Positions 1-9,088 of a stretch of DNA of 64,000 nt are shown piece by piece. Numbering within the stretch: the stretch's first letter is position 1; every line of letters starts with the position of its first letter. Origin of the DNA: Streptomyces pseudovenezuelae (GTDB taxonomy: Bacteria; Actinomycetota; Actinomycetes; Streptomycetales; Streptomycetaceae); contig NZ_KQ948150.1 of the NCBI RefSeq assembly GCF_001513955.1, positions 1 through 64,000 on the forward strand, given 5' to 3'. Made by a program: the position numbers and the translations under genes. The notes beneath the pieces are model-generated. The model saw only the letters and a list, made by a program, of their open reading frames with translations. It was not told the DNA's origin and made no database searches.

Positions 1-529
1 GACGGGCGAGTACCGCGTCCACCTCCGGCGTCAGGGCACCCGCCAGACGGGTGGCGACCGGCAGGGAGTCGTCCGCGAGAGTCTCCGCCGCGGCCAGCAG
101 CACCGTGTGCTGCGGCCCCTTCGGGACGCCCGCCGCCGCACGGGTGTACAGCTCGGCGCCCTCCTCCAGGACCAGACCGGTGTCGATACCGGCAGGAACC
201 TTTATGCGGGCGATGCGCCGCCAGGTGCTGACGGGGTCGCTCCAGGCCTCGACGCGATACGTCCAGCGGCCCTCGACGTCCGCGGTCACCTCCGCGCCCC
301 AGCGGTCGCTGCCGGGGGCCAGCTCCCGCATCGGCGTCCACGGGCCGTGCCGCCCTTCCGGGTCGGTCAGGACGACGTTCGCGGCGACCGCGTCATGACC
401 CTCGCGGAAGACCGTCGCGGTGACCTCGAACGCCTCTCCCACGACCGCCTTCGCCGGGCGCCTGCCGGACTCGACGGCAGGGCGGACGTCCCGGACCGGG
501 ATGCGGCCGATGACCGGGGTGGAACTCAT
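1..529 (-). CDS. glgE: GlgE, alpha-1,4-glucan:maltose-1-phosphate maltosyltransferase (N-terminal part, cut by window edge)
   Basis: Transfers maltosyl units from maltose-1-phosphate to the non-reducing end of alpha-1,4-glucans in the cytoplasmic GlgE pathway. About 176 N-terminal codons are visible; the GH13 catalytic domain lies beyond the left edge. The start ATG at 529 follows GGAGG with about 8 nt spacing. The opening MSSTPVIGRIPVRDVRP, then GRRPAKAVVGE and EGHDAVAANVVL, is the conserved beginning of actinobacterial GlgE (N-terminal domain of unknown function plus beta-sandwich). The debranching enzyme glgX at 1716-3854 is divergent and belongs to the same metabolism. Family identification is from sequence recall and is strong; which of the two GlgE isoforms usual in Streptomyces this is cannot be told here. 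Confidence 0.9.
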   Translation of the reverse strand, partial: MSSTPVIGRIPVRDVRPAVESGRRPAKAVVGEAFEVTATVFREGHDAVAANVVLTDPEGRHGPWTPMRELAPGSDRWGAEVTADVEGRWTYRVEAWSDPVSTWRRIARIKVPAGIDTGLVLEEGAELYTRAAAGVPKGPQHTVLLAAAETLADDSLPVATRLAGALTPEVDAVLAR

Positions 530-552
530 GCTCTCGCCTCCGCCGTGCTCGA

Positions 553-577
553 GGCCGGGCGCTGACTGCGCCCGGCC
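553..577 (-). terminator. Hairpin between DUF5133 gene and glgE
   Basis: A perfect 10-bp inverted repeat (GGCCGGGCGC / GCGCCCGGCC) with a 5-nt loop lies between the stop of the DUF5133 gene and the glgE ribosome site. There is no U-run on the transcribed strand. It may terminate the upstream transcript or attenuate read-through into glgE. Confidence 0.6.
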
Positions 578-604
578 GGGGGTTCGAAGCTGCGCCGGAA
601 GGGG

Positions 605-904
605 CTACCTCCCCGCGGGGGAACGTTCCGCCGATCTCGGCGGACCACGTCGGGCGACGGCCCCCGCGCGGGGGAGGTCGCTCTGCTCCTGGAGGTAGGC
701 CACCACGCTGCTGCGCAGATAGCGCTCGGCTGCCTCGGCGGCCTCACGCGCGCAGCGCTTGCCCATCAGCACGCACAGCGTGTAGCCCGAGTCCTCGAAG
801 GTGGCCCGGACATCGCGGTCGGCAGGGGAGGCCAGCATGACGCGCTCCCAGGCGCGATAGCGCCGCAGGTGCCGGGCGACTTCGGCTTTGGCCGGTAGCA
901 GCAT
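605..904 (-). CDS. DUF5133 domain protein
   Basis: A 99-residue cytoplasmic protein of unknown function, one of several DUF5133 paralogues usual in Streptomyces. It begins MLLPAKAEVARHLRRYRAW and carries the conserved DVRATFEDSGYTLCVLMGKR segment. The ATG at 904 was chosen over an in-frame GTG at 916 because AAAGG lies 9-10 nt before the ATG, and the family normally starts MLLP. The tail after about residue 75 is Arg/Pro-rich and not conserved-looking. It sits 75 nt upstream of glgE on the same strand, separated by a hairpin, so coupling to glgE expression is possible but unproven. Confidence 0.75.
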   Translation of the reverse strand: MLLPAKAEVARHLRRYRAWERVMLASPADRDVRATFEDSGYTLCVLMGKRCAREAAEAAERYLRSSVVAYLQEQSDLPRAGAVARRGPPRSAERSPAGR

Positions 905-1218
905 GGCGCCGTTCACCTTTCGGGACTCGGGAAGATCCGGGCGCGGAGGGGCCGGGCTCGGGACGATCCAGGGCTCAGGAAGATCCGGGATTCAAGAGAT
1001 CATCACTCATGGTGCACGGTTGACGACGCAACGTCTTGTTGGCGCTTCAACTATGTCGCGCCTCAACTGCCTCGGTCGTCGCTCGTGTTGCACGAATGGC
1101 GTAGCACTCCCACTCTGGAGTGACTCTGAAGCGATCAGCGCTCACGCTCCGTGTTTCGGGGCCCGGTCCCGCGGGGGCCGGGAGGAGCGGGAGCTTCGCC
1201 GGTGAGGAGCGAGCGACG
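905..1218. other. Divergent intergenic region with possible promoter
   Basis: This 314-nt region separates the DUF5133/glgE unit from the glgX unit. TTGCAC at 1088-1093 is followed after 17 nt by CACTCT at 1111-1116, a weak candidate promoter for the rightward operon. The -10 is embedded in a 6-bp inverted repeat, CACTCC-N6-GGAGTG (1105-1122), which could be an operator. Less G/C-biased sequence at 990-1110 fits a regulatory region. No convincing gene is present. Confidence 0.4.
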
Positions 1219-1713
1219 ATGAAGACCGCAGTGCCCTGCTACTACCACCTCGACGTGGAGGTCAGCCCGGAACGGGTCGGGCAGGTCAGGCGCATCCTGG
1301 CCGCCCATCTACGGCTCTGGGACCTGGAGACCCTGGTCGAGCCCGTCTGTCGTGGTGCCGAACTGCTGCTCAAGGCCATCGACGAGCACGCGACGGACAA
1401 GAACACCTCCATCGAGCTGTGGTGGAACGGTCAGCACCTCATCACCGCAGTCGCCGAGAACGACTGCGACCTGCGCCCGGACCTGGACCTGCGCGCCTGC
1501 CTCGAACGCATCGCCGCGATGAGCGACGGCTGGGGCTGCTGCGCCACCGACACCGGCAGCAAGGTCATCTGGTTCTCGCAGCGGGCCCGCGCCGGCGAGC
1601 GCGTCCCGCTGGTGCCGACGGCTCCCGCCCCCAGCCTGCGGGAGGTGCTCCAGGTGCCGCGCGAGATGCCGGTCGCGGCCCTGGCCGCCGCAACCGCCGA
1701 CGGCGGGTGCTGA
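1219..1713 (+). CDS. Anti-sigma-like ATP-binding (HATPase-fold) protein
   Basis: A 164-residue protein starting MKTAVPCYYHLDVEVS at the ATG after GAGGAG. An upstream in-frame ATG at 1120 would add a non-conserved Pro/Gly-rich leader and was rejected. Residues about 35-125 have the HATPase_c_2 layout of Streptomyces anti-sigma kinases: an N-box-like helix (CRGAELLLKAIDEHA), then AVAENDCDLRP and DGWGCCATDTGSKVIW as a G-box-like part. The Mg-binding Asn of the N-box is replaced by Lys, so ATP binding or kinase activity may be weak. The stop is 2 nt before the glgX start, so the two are co-transcribed. This suggests a regulatory role in glycogen metabolism, which is inference. Confidence 0.75.
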   Translation: MKTAVPCYYHLDVEVSPERVGQVRRILAAHLRLWDLETLVEPVCRGAELLLKAIDEHATDKNTSIELWWNGQHLITAVAENDCDLRPDLDLRACLERIAAMSDGWGCCATDTGSKVIWFSQRARAGERVPLVPTAPAPSLREVLQVPREMPVAALAAATADGGC

Positions 1714-1715
1714 AC

Positions 1716-3854
<2,139 letters not shown>

Positions 3855-3857
3855 AGA

Positions 3858-3879
3858 GGGCGGGGCTCCGGCCCCGCCC
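3858..3879 (+). terminator. Terminator of glgX
   Basis: Perfect 9-bp GC stem GGGCGGGGC / GCCCCGCCC with loop TCCG, 3 nt after the glgX stop. A U-tract is absent, as is common in Streptomyces. Confidence 0.75.
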
Positions 3880-3882
3880 CAG

Positions 3883-3945
3883 GCGCACGATCCTCCGCCC
3901 TCAGCGCACGATCCTCCGCCCTCAGCGCACGATCCTCCGCCCTCA
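3883..3945. repeat. Three exact 21-bp tandem repeats
   Basis: Three identical copies of a 21-bp unit (GCGCACGATCCTCCGCCCTC plus A) at 3883-3903, 3904-3924 and 3925-3945. The third copy contains the stop codon of the leftward VOC gene. Read on that strand each unit begins with an in-frame TGA, so the gene is followed by three successive stops. The length, a multiple of three, and the exact identity suggest recent slippage. Confidence 0.9.
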
Positions 3946-4746
3946 GCGCGCGCGGCGCGAGGTCACCGTGAACTGGGCGCCGTCGGGGTCTCGCAGCACG
4001 GCCTCGGTGGCGCCCTGCGTGACCACACTGCCGCCGTGGACCTCCGCGGCCTTGGCGCAGGCCGCCACGTCCCTGACCGCGAAGTGGACCTGCCAGTGTG
4101 GCCGGATCGCGGGATCGGGGGCCGAGCCCAGCGCCCCCGACTCGATGCGCGCCACCACGTCGCCGCCGCTGCGCAGCACCACCTCGCCGCCCTCGTAGCG
4201 GACCTCGCAGCAGTCGGGGCGCTCCGTCGCCCAGTCGAGGACCTCGCCGTAGAAGATGGCGGCGTCGAACGCGTCGCGGGTGTGCAGTCGTACGAAGGCC
4301 GGCTGGGCCCGTCGCCACATGTCCCAGCTGGCCACCAGGTCGCCCTCCCAGACGCCGAAGGTCGCTCCGTCGCGGTCCGAGAGCAGGGCCGCCCGGCCGG
4401 GAGGGAAGGACAGCGGGCCGACCGCCAGGGTGCCGCCGCGTTCCTGTACGCGGGCCGCCGCCTCGTCGGCGCTCGGCACCGCGAAGTACGGCGTCCAGGC
4501 CACGGCCATCTGCCACACCGACGCCACCGCGGCGATCCCGGCGACCGGCGTACCGTCCGCCAGCGCGACCCGGAAGCGCTCGCCGAGTTTGGCGGGCTTC
4601 CACTCCCAGCCGAGGACGGCCCCGTAGAAGTCCTCCGTGGTCTGCTGGTCGCGGCTGGTCAGGCTCACCCAGCAGGGGGCGCCGAACACATGGTGCGTGG
4701 AGACGACGTCCGCGGTCGCGGCGGGATGTCTGGGCTCGTGGTTCAT
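3943..4746 (-). CDS. VOC (glyoxalase/bleomycin-resistance fold) protein, two-domain
   Basis: A 267-residue cytoplasmic protein made of two vicinal-oxygen-chelate modules. Module 1 (about 18-130) has GAPCWVSLTSRDQQTTEDFYGAVLG split over its first strand and helix; module 2 (about 145-265) has AAIFYGEVLDW and ends DPDGAQFTV. This is the arrangement of Streptomyces VOC proteins related to hydroxylase-type enzymes; the substrate is unknown. The start ATG (MNHEPRHPAATADVV) was chosen because upstream in-frame sequence overlaps the ANTAR gene and is not conserved-looking. The stop lies in the third 21-bp repeat. It is transcribed toward glgX and diverges from the ANTAR gene with 169 nt between the starts. 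Confidence 0.8.
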   Translation of the reverse strand: MNHEPRHPAATADVVSTHHVFGAPCWVSLTSRDQQTTEDFYGAVLGWEWKPAKLGERFRVALADGTPVAGIAAVASVWQMAVAWTPYFAVPSADEAAARVQERGGTLAVGPLSFPPGRAALLSDRDGATFGVWEGDLVASWDMWRRAQPAFVRLHTRDAFDAAIFYGEVLDWATERPDCCEVRYEGGEVVLRSGGDVVARIESGALGSAPDPAIRPHWQVHFAVRDVAACAKAAEVHGGSVVTQGATEAVLRDPDGAQFTVTSRRAR

Positions 4747-4915
4747 GGCAGTCGCGTCCTGCTCTCGTCGGCCGGCGGCCACCGGGCGGTCTTCGACCAG
4801 TGTCCGTCCGGAACCGCCCCGGGCGCCTGCCGAGTACCCCGGGGGTGGCGCCGAAACGGTGGTCCGTTCGCCTCCGCCCGGTGGCGGGGACCCCCCTGGG
4901 TGACAGGATGGAAGG

Positions 4916-5248
4916 GTGCCAGTCGTACCCGACGAACCCGCCGACGAGTCGGACCGGATCTTCGCCCTCCAGGAGGAGATCGGCCAGCTCAAGGAGGCGG
5001 TCGCCTCCCACGCGGTCGTGGACCAGGCCATCGGCATGGTCGTCGCGCTCGGCAGGATCACCCCGGACGAGGGCTGGGAAGTGCTGAAAGAGGTCTCCCA
5101 GCACACCAACATCAAGCTGCGCTACGTCGCCGAGCTGATCCTCATCTGGGGACGGTCCGGGGAGATCCCCACGGAGATCCGCGTGGAGCTCGAGGACGCC
5201 CTCGACCGGTACGGTCCGACCCAGATTCCGGGGGCGTCGCCCGAGTGA
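4916..5248 (+). CDS. ANTAR domain protein
   Basis: A 110-residue protein that is essentially a coiled-coil N-terminus (EEIGQLKEAVASHAVVDQ) followed by an ANTAR RNA-binding domain (about 35-90, with QAIGMVVALGRITPDEGW and VSQHTNIKLRYVAELI). ANTAR proteins act as transcription antiterminators by binding paired hairpins in nascent RNA. No receiver or GAF domain is attached, so the signal input is unknown. The GTG start lies 6 nt after CAGGAT (4904-4909), which could be a -10 element giving a leaderless mRNA; a Shine-Dalgarno AGGA overlaps it. It converges on the sigma-factor gene with 15 nt between stops. Confidence 0.85.
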   Translation: MPVVPDEPADESDRIFALQEEIGQLKEAVASHAVVDQAIGMVVALGRITPDEGWEVLKEVSQHTNIKLRYVAELILIWGRSGEIPTEIRVELEDALDRYGPTQIPGASPE

Positions 5249-5263
5249 CGTCCCCCAGGCGGC

Positions 5264-6055
5264 TCAGTCGGCCGCGTCGGCCAGGACCTCCTCGCGCAAC
5301 TGCGCGAAGCACGTGCTGAGCAGCCGGGAGACATGCATCTGCGAGATGCCGAGTTCCTCGGCGATGCCGCTCTGGGTCATGCCCCGGAAGAAGCGCAGGT
5401 ACAGGATGGTCCGCTCGCGCTCGGGCAGGGCCTTGAGACAGGGTCCGACGGCCACACGGTCGACGACCACGTCGTAGGCGGGGTCGGGGCCGCCGAGGGC
5501 GTCGCCCAGCGCGTAGCCGTCGGTGCCGGGCATCTCCGCCTCCAGCGACAGCGCCGAGAAGCACTCCAGCGCCTCCGCGCCGGCGCGCACCTCGTCCTCG
5601 GTCAGGTGGGCCCGCTCGGCGATCTCGGCGACGGTGGGTGAGCGGCCGGGGGTCTGGGCGAGCTCCTTGGAGGCCTGCCGGACCCGGTTGCGCAGGTCCT
5701 GCACCCGGCGCGGCACGTGCAGCGTCCACATGTGGTCGCGGAAGTGCCGCTTGATCTCGCCGGTCACGGTCGGCACCGCGTACGCCTCGAAGGCGCTGCC
5801 GCGGGTCGGGTCGTAGTGGTCGACGGCCTTGACGAGCCCGAGGGCGGCGACCTGGTAGAGGTCTTCGAGGGACTCCCCGCGGCCCCGGAAGCGGACGGCG
5901 ATCCGCTCGGCCATGGGCAGCCACAGCTCCACGAGCTCGTCCCGCAGGGCCTTGCGCTCCGTGCCGTCGGGCAGCTGCGCCAGGCGCTCGAACGCCGCGT
6001 TGGTGTCGGGGGCGTCGTCGTGCGGATGCGGCTTCGTTCTGGTGGCGACGGACAT
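5264..6055 (-). CDS. SigB/SigF-type RNA polymerase sigma factor
   Basis: A 263-residue group 3 sigma factor of the SigB/F/G stress and development family. Region 2 (about 45-115) contains RFRGRGESLEDLYQVAALGL and AYAVPTVTGEIKRHFRD. Region 3 (about 130-190) holds GRSPTVAEIAERAHL. Region 4 (about 210-260) includes LPERERTILYLRFFRGMTQ followed by the helix-turn-helix IAEELGISQMHVSRLL. The ATG at 6055 follows GGGAGGTG; upstream in-frame residues are not conserved-looking. Such factors are normally held by HATPase anti-sigma proteins; none adjoins it, though the ATPase-fold protein at 1219 is nearby. A SigB-like promoter precedes it, suggesting autoregulation. Confidence 0.9.
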   Translation of the reverse strand: MSVATRTKPHPHDDAPDTNAAFERLAQLPDGTERKALRDELVELWLPMAERIAVRFRGRGESLEDLYQVAALGLVKAVDHYDPTRGSAFEAYAVPTVTGEIKRHFRDHMWTLHVPRRVQDLRNRVRQASKELAQTPGRSPTVAEIAERAHLTEDEVRAGAEALECFSALSLEAEMPGTDGYALGDALGGPDPAYDVVVDRVAVGPCLKALPERERTILYLRFFRGMTQSGIAEELGISQMHVSRLLSTCFAQLREEVLADAAD

Positions 6056-6190
6056 GTCGCGCACCTCCCTGAGCGGGTGCTGGGTGGACAGACACCGTGG
6101 GAGGCACGCACGGGGGCCCAGGAGAGATCCGGGGCCCGATCGGCGGGGCAACCCACGGACGTGCCTCCTGTCCGAAGCACTGATGACTGA

Positions 6191-6216
6191 ATTCCCGCTC
6201 TCGGGTGATATGAAAC
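6191..6216 (-). promoter_or_regulatory. Possible SigB-type promoter of the sigma-factor gene
   Basis: On the minus strand GTTTC (6216-6212) is followed after 15 nt by GGGAAT (6196-6191). This resembles the Streptomyces SigB-family consensus GNNTN14-16GGGTAC/T. It lies about 136 nt before the sigma-factor start. Autoregulation is inferred. Confidence 0.45.
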
Positions 6217-6260
6217 AAAAGATCGCTTCATCCCAAATGTGTTTGACCGATCCTTGGTCG

Positions 6261-6287
6261 AGATTACCTCTGAGTGAGAGGTAATCT
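6261..6287. promoter_or_regulatory. Perfect palindromic operator of the MarR gene
   Basis: AGATTACCTC and GAGGTAATCT form a perfect 10-bp inverted repeat with a 7-bp spacer, ending 7 nt before the MarR start codon. TTGACC (6243-6248) lies just upstream, so the palindrome would cover the -10 and start site. The A/T-rich arms stand out from the G/C-rich surroundings. It is the likely autoregulatory site of the MarR protein controlling its exporter operon. Confidence 0.8.
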
Positions 6288-6294
6288 CGCCGCC

Positions 6295-6750
6295 ATGGAC
6301 GAGGAGACCTTCCCCGAAGAGCTGGCCGACGTGCTCGTCGGCGTCCAGCGGCTCATCCGGCGCAGACTGCGTGCCGGACTGACCGTGCCGCGGCTGCGCG
6401 GTGCCGAGGTCGAACTGCTGCGCCTGGTCGAGGGGCGGCCCGGCATCGGCGTGTCCGAGGCCGCCAAGGAGCTGCACCTGGCGGGGAACTCCGTATCGAC
6501 CCTCGTCAACAAGCTGGTCAAGGAGGGCCACCTGGTGCGCGGGACCGACCCCGCCGACCGGCGTGCCGCCCGGCTGCTGCTCACCGACCAGGCCGAGGCG
6601 CGGCTCAGGGACTGGAAGCAGCGGCGGGTCGCGCTCCTGAGCCGGCACGTCACCCGGCTGGACGCGGCCGATCAGGAGGCCCTGCGCGCCGCGCTTCCCG
6701 CGCTGCGCGCGCTCGCCGTCACTCTGCACGAGGAGGCCGAGGAGACATGA
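6295..6750 (+). CDS. MarR-family regulator of the adjacent ABC exporter
   Basis: A 151-residue winged-helix dimer. The recognition segment is GIGVSEAAKELHLAGNSVST at about 55-75, followed by the wing DPADRRAARLLLTD. The ATG at 6295 is preferred; a GTG at 6274 is in frame but inside the palindromic operator. The stop overlaps the ATP-binding gene by 4 nt (ATGA), so regulator and transporter form one translationally coupled operon. By analogy with MarR/DrrAB systems it probably represses the operon until a toxic ligand binds; the ligand is unknown. Confidence 0.88.
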   Translation: MDEETFPEELADVLVGVQRLIRRRLRAGLTVPRLRGAEVELLRLVEGRPGIGVSEAAKELHLAGNSVSTLVNKLVKEGHLVRGTDPADRRAARLLLTDQAEARLRDWKQRRVALLSRHVTRLDAADQEALRAALPALRALAVTLHEEAEET

Positions 6751-7565
6751 CAGCCGCAGTGTCCTGTACGGGGCTGACCTACGCCTTCGGAGACACGAAG
6801 GCCGTGGACGGGCTGGAGCTGACCGTCGAGGAGGGCGAGGTCTTCGGGCTGCTGGGCCCCAACGGCGCCGGCAAGACCACCGCCATCCGCTGCATCACCA
6901 CCCTGCTCCCCGTCCCGGCGGGCATGATCCACGTCTTCGGCCGTGACACCGCCGGCGACCCGATGGCCGTACGCCGTCTGCTCGGCTACGTCCCGCAGCA
7001 GCTGTCCGCCGACGCGAACCTGACCGGCCGCGAGAACGTCACCCTGTTCGCCCGCGTCTTCGACGTCGCCCGCAAGGAACGCGCCGAGCGCGTCGGCCAG
7101 GCCCTGGCCGCCGTCGACCTGACCGACGCCGCCGACCGGCTCGCCGGCACCTACTCCGGCGGCATGGTCCGCCGGCTGGAGCTGGCCCAGGCCCTGGTCA
7201 GCGCCCCCCGGCTGCTGATCCTCGACGAGCCGACCATCGGCCTCGACCCGATCGCCCGCACCGGCGTGTGGGAGCACATCAACGCCGTACGCGAGGCGAC
7301 CGGCATGACCGTGCTCGTGACCACCCACTACATGGACGAGGCCGACCAGTACTGCGACCGGGTCGGCCTCATGCACCGGGGCCGCGTCCGCGCCCTCGGC
7401 ACCCCCGACCAACTCAGGCGGGGCCTGGCCGAAAAGCGGGGCACCGACACCGTGCCGACTCTGGAGGACGTCTTCCGCGACGTCGCCGGCAGCGGACTCG
7501 AGGAGGAGGGAGGGGATTTCCGCGATGTCCGAAGCACCCGCCGCACCGCGAACCGTGTCGGCTGA
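6747..7565 (+). CDS. ABC exporter ATP-binding protein (DrrA-like)
   Basis: A 272-residue nucleotide-binding subunit of a drug-type exporter. Walker A GPNGAGKT is at 37-44, followed by a Q-loop region (YVPQQLSADANLTG), signature TYSGGMVRR, Walker B LLILDEPTIGLDP and the switch histidine in VTTHYMDEAD. The C-terminus (TLEDVFRDVAG) is typical of DrrA. The gene starts within the MarR stop and its 3' end overlaps the permease gene by 41 nt, indicating tight coupling. Substrate specificity cannot be read from the sequence. Confidence 0.92.
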   Translation: MTAAVSCTGLTYAFGDTKAVDGLELTVEEGEVFGLLGPNGAGKTTAIRCITTLLPVPAGMIHVFGRDTAGDPMAVRRLLGYVPQQLSADANLTGRENVTLFARVFDVARKERAERVGQALAAVDLTDAADRLAGTYSGGMVRRLELAQALVSAPRLLILDEPTIGLDPIARTGVWEHINAVREATGMTVLVTTHYMDEADQYCDRVGLMHRGRVRALGTPDQLRRGLAEKRGTDTVPTLEDVFRDVAGSGLEEEGGDFRDVRSTRRTANRVG

Positions 7566-8367
7566 CATCAGTCTGTTGCTGAAGCCGCCGGAGCCCCGGT
7601 CGGGCTGGCGGCTGCTGCCCGCCCGGGTCGCCGCGATGTGCGCCGTCGAGCTCCAGAAGCTCCGCCACGACCGCACCGAGCTGTACACCCGCGCGGTCCA
7701 GCCCGCCCTGTGGCTGCTGATCTTCGGCCAGACCTTCACCCGGATCAAGGCGATCCCCACCCACGGCATCCCCTACATCGACTACCTGGCGCCCGGCATC
7801 ATCGCCCAGTCGGCGATGTTCATCGCGATCTTCTACGGCATCCAGATCATCTGGGAGCGGGACGCGGGGATCCTCAACAAGCTCCTGGTCACGCCGACCC
7901 CGCGCTCGGCCCTGACCACCGGGAAGGCCTTCGCGGCCGGCGTGAAGTCGCTGATCCAGGCCGTCGTCGTCATCCTCATCGCCGCCCTGCTCGGGGTGTC
8001 CCTGACCTGGAACCCGCTCAAGCTCCTCGGGGTCGGCGCGATCGTGATCCTGGGCTCGGCGTTCTTCTCCTGCCTGTCGATGACCATCGCCGGCATCGTG
8101 CTCAGCAGGGACCGCCTGATGGGCATCGGGCAGGCCATCACCATGCCGCTCTTCTTCGGCTCCAACGCCCTGTACCCGCTGTCCGTCATGCCGGGCTGGC
8201 TCCAGGCCGTCAGCAAGGTGAACCCGCTCAGCTACGAAGTCGACGCCCTGCGCGGGCTTCTCCTCGGCACGCCCGCCCATCTGGCGCTCGACTTCGCGGT
8301 GCTGGCCGTGGCCGCCGCGCTCGGCATCACCGCGGCCTCCTCGCTCCTCGGCCGGCTGGCCCGTTGA
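7525..8367 (+). CDS. ABC-2 type exporter permease (DrrB-like)
   Basis: A 280-residue membrane subunit with six predicted transmembrane segments, including PALWLLIFGQTF, IIAQSAMFIAIFYGI, a long hydrophobic stretch around VVVILIAALLGVSL, and the C-terminal LDFAVLAVAAALGIT. The ABC-2 signature region around NALYPLSVMPGWLQ precedes the last helix. The start ATG (MSEAPAAPRT) lies 41 nt inside the ATP-binding gene. With that protein it forms an exporter, probably for a hydrophobic antibiotic or lipid. Confidence 0.9.
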   Translation: MSEAPAAPRTVSADISLLLKPPEPRSGWRLLPARVAAMCAVELQKLRHDRTELYTRAVQPALWLLIFGQTFTRIKAIPTHGIPYIDYLAPGIIAQSAMFIAIFYGIQIIWERDAGILNKLLVTPTPRSALTTGKAFAAGVKSLIQAVVVILIAALLGVSLTWNPLKLLGVGAIVILGSAFFSCLSMTIAGIVLSRDRLMGIGQAITMPLFFGSNALYPLSVMPGWLQAVSKVNPLSYEVDALRGLLLGTPAHLALDFAVLAVAAALGITAASSLLGRLAR

Positions 8368-8493
8368 TCATGCGCGGGGAACGTGATGTGCGGCACGCCC
8401 GCGGAAGGGTTTTTCCGGCCGCTTGGCGGATTCTTCCTGCGCACGGCTTGATCAGCGATCAAAGGGGGTGAATACCCTGGCCACAGCGCATTC

Positions 8494-8530
8494 TGCTCAT
8501 TTGACAGTGCATTGAGCACACAGATAGGAA
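8494..8530 (+). promoter_or_regulatory. Promoter of the 8560 gene with inverted repeat
   Basis: TTGACA (8501-8506) and TAGGAA (8525-8530) are 18 nt apart, a good vegetative-type promoter. A 6-bp inverted repeat TGCTCA...TGAGCA (8494-8518) straddles the -35. A further perfect repeat TTGATC-AGC-GATCAA lies upstream at 8448-8462. Either may be an operator for an unidentified regulator. Confidence 0.55.
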
Positions 8531-8559
8531 GCAGCTCTCTGAGGTCGAAGAGGTGCACT

Positions 8560-9075
8560 GTGTACGAGCCGAACGTGGTCGGGGACTGGCAGGAGTACGA
8601 CGAGCATGCCGGTCTGCGTGTCCGCGTCCACCGTCTGGAGGCGGCCGAGCCGCCGCGGGGACGCGACGACGCCGCCGAAGGGCTCACCTATTTCAGCGTC
8701 CGGGTGACCGTCGAGAACCGCGGCGACCTGCATCCGACCGTCCATCTCGAGGACGGTCAGATCGACGTGCGGATCGGCTCCGACGGCGAGAGCGCCTTCA
8801 TCGACTGGCGCAACTCGCAGTTCATCGAGGGCTTCGACGTCTACCCGCTGCGCCGCGCCACCGCCGTGCTGTTCGCGGCGGGACCGGAGGCCGGCCTCGG
8901 CCAGATCGACGTGCAGATCCAGCTGCGGGTCGACGACGAGTGGGCCGACCGCCGGCTGTGGGCGGGCGGCATCGGCCTCGACGAGCGGACCGCGCACCCG
9001 GGCGTGGGCCGCGAGGGCCTGGCCTGCCAGATCAGCAACTTCCTGCGGGACCAGGCCGAAGAGGGCACCGCCTGA
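8560..9075 (+). CDS. Conserved protein of unknown function
   Basis: A 171-residue soluble protein with no signal peptide. I do not recognise a characterised family. The alternation of short strands (VRVHRLEAAEP, LTYFSVRVTVENRG, QIDVQIQLRVDDEW) suggests a beta-sandwich, loosely like DUF4352-type folds, which is inference only. The GTG start (VYEPNVVGDWQEYDE) follows AGAGG with 7 nt spacing and a good promoter; further upstream in-frame codons overlap the promoter. It converges on hemC with a 13-nt gap. Monocistronic. Confidence 0.65.
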   Translation: MYEPNVVGDWQEYDEHAGLRVRVHRLEAAEPPRGRDDAAEGLTYFSVRVTVENRGDLHPTVHLEDGQIDVRIGSDGESAFIDWRNSQFIEGFDVYPLRRATAVLFAAGPEAGLGQIDVQIQLRVDDEWADRRLWAGGIGLDERTAHPGVGREGLACQISNFLRDQAEEGTA

Positions 9076-9088
9076 TCCCGCGCCGGGT

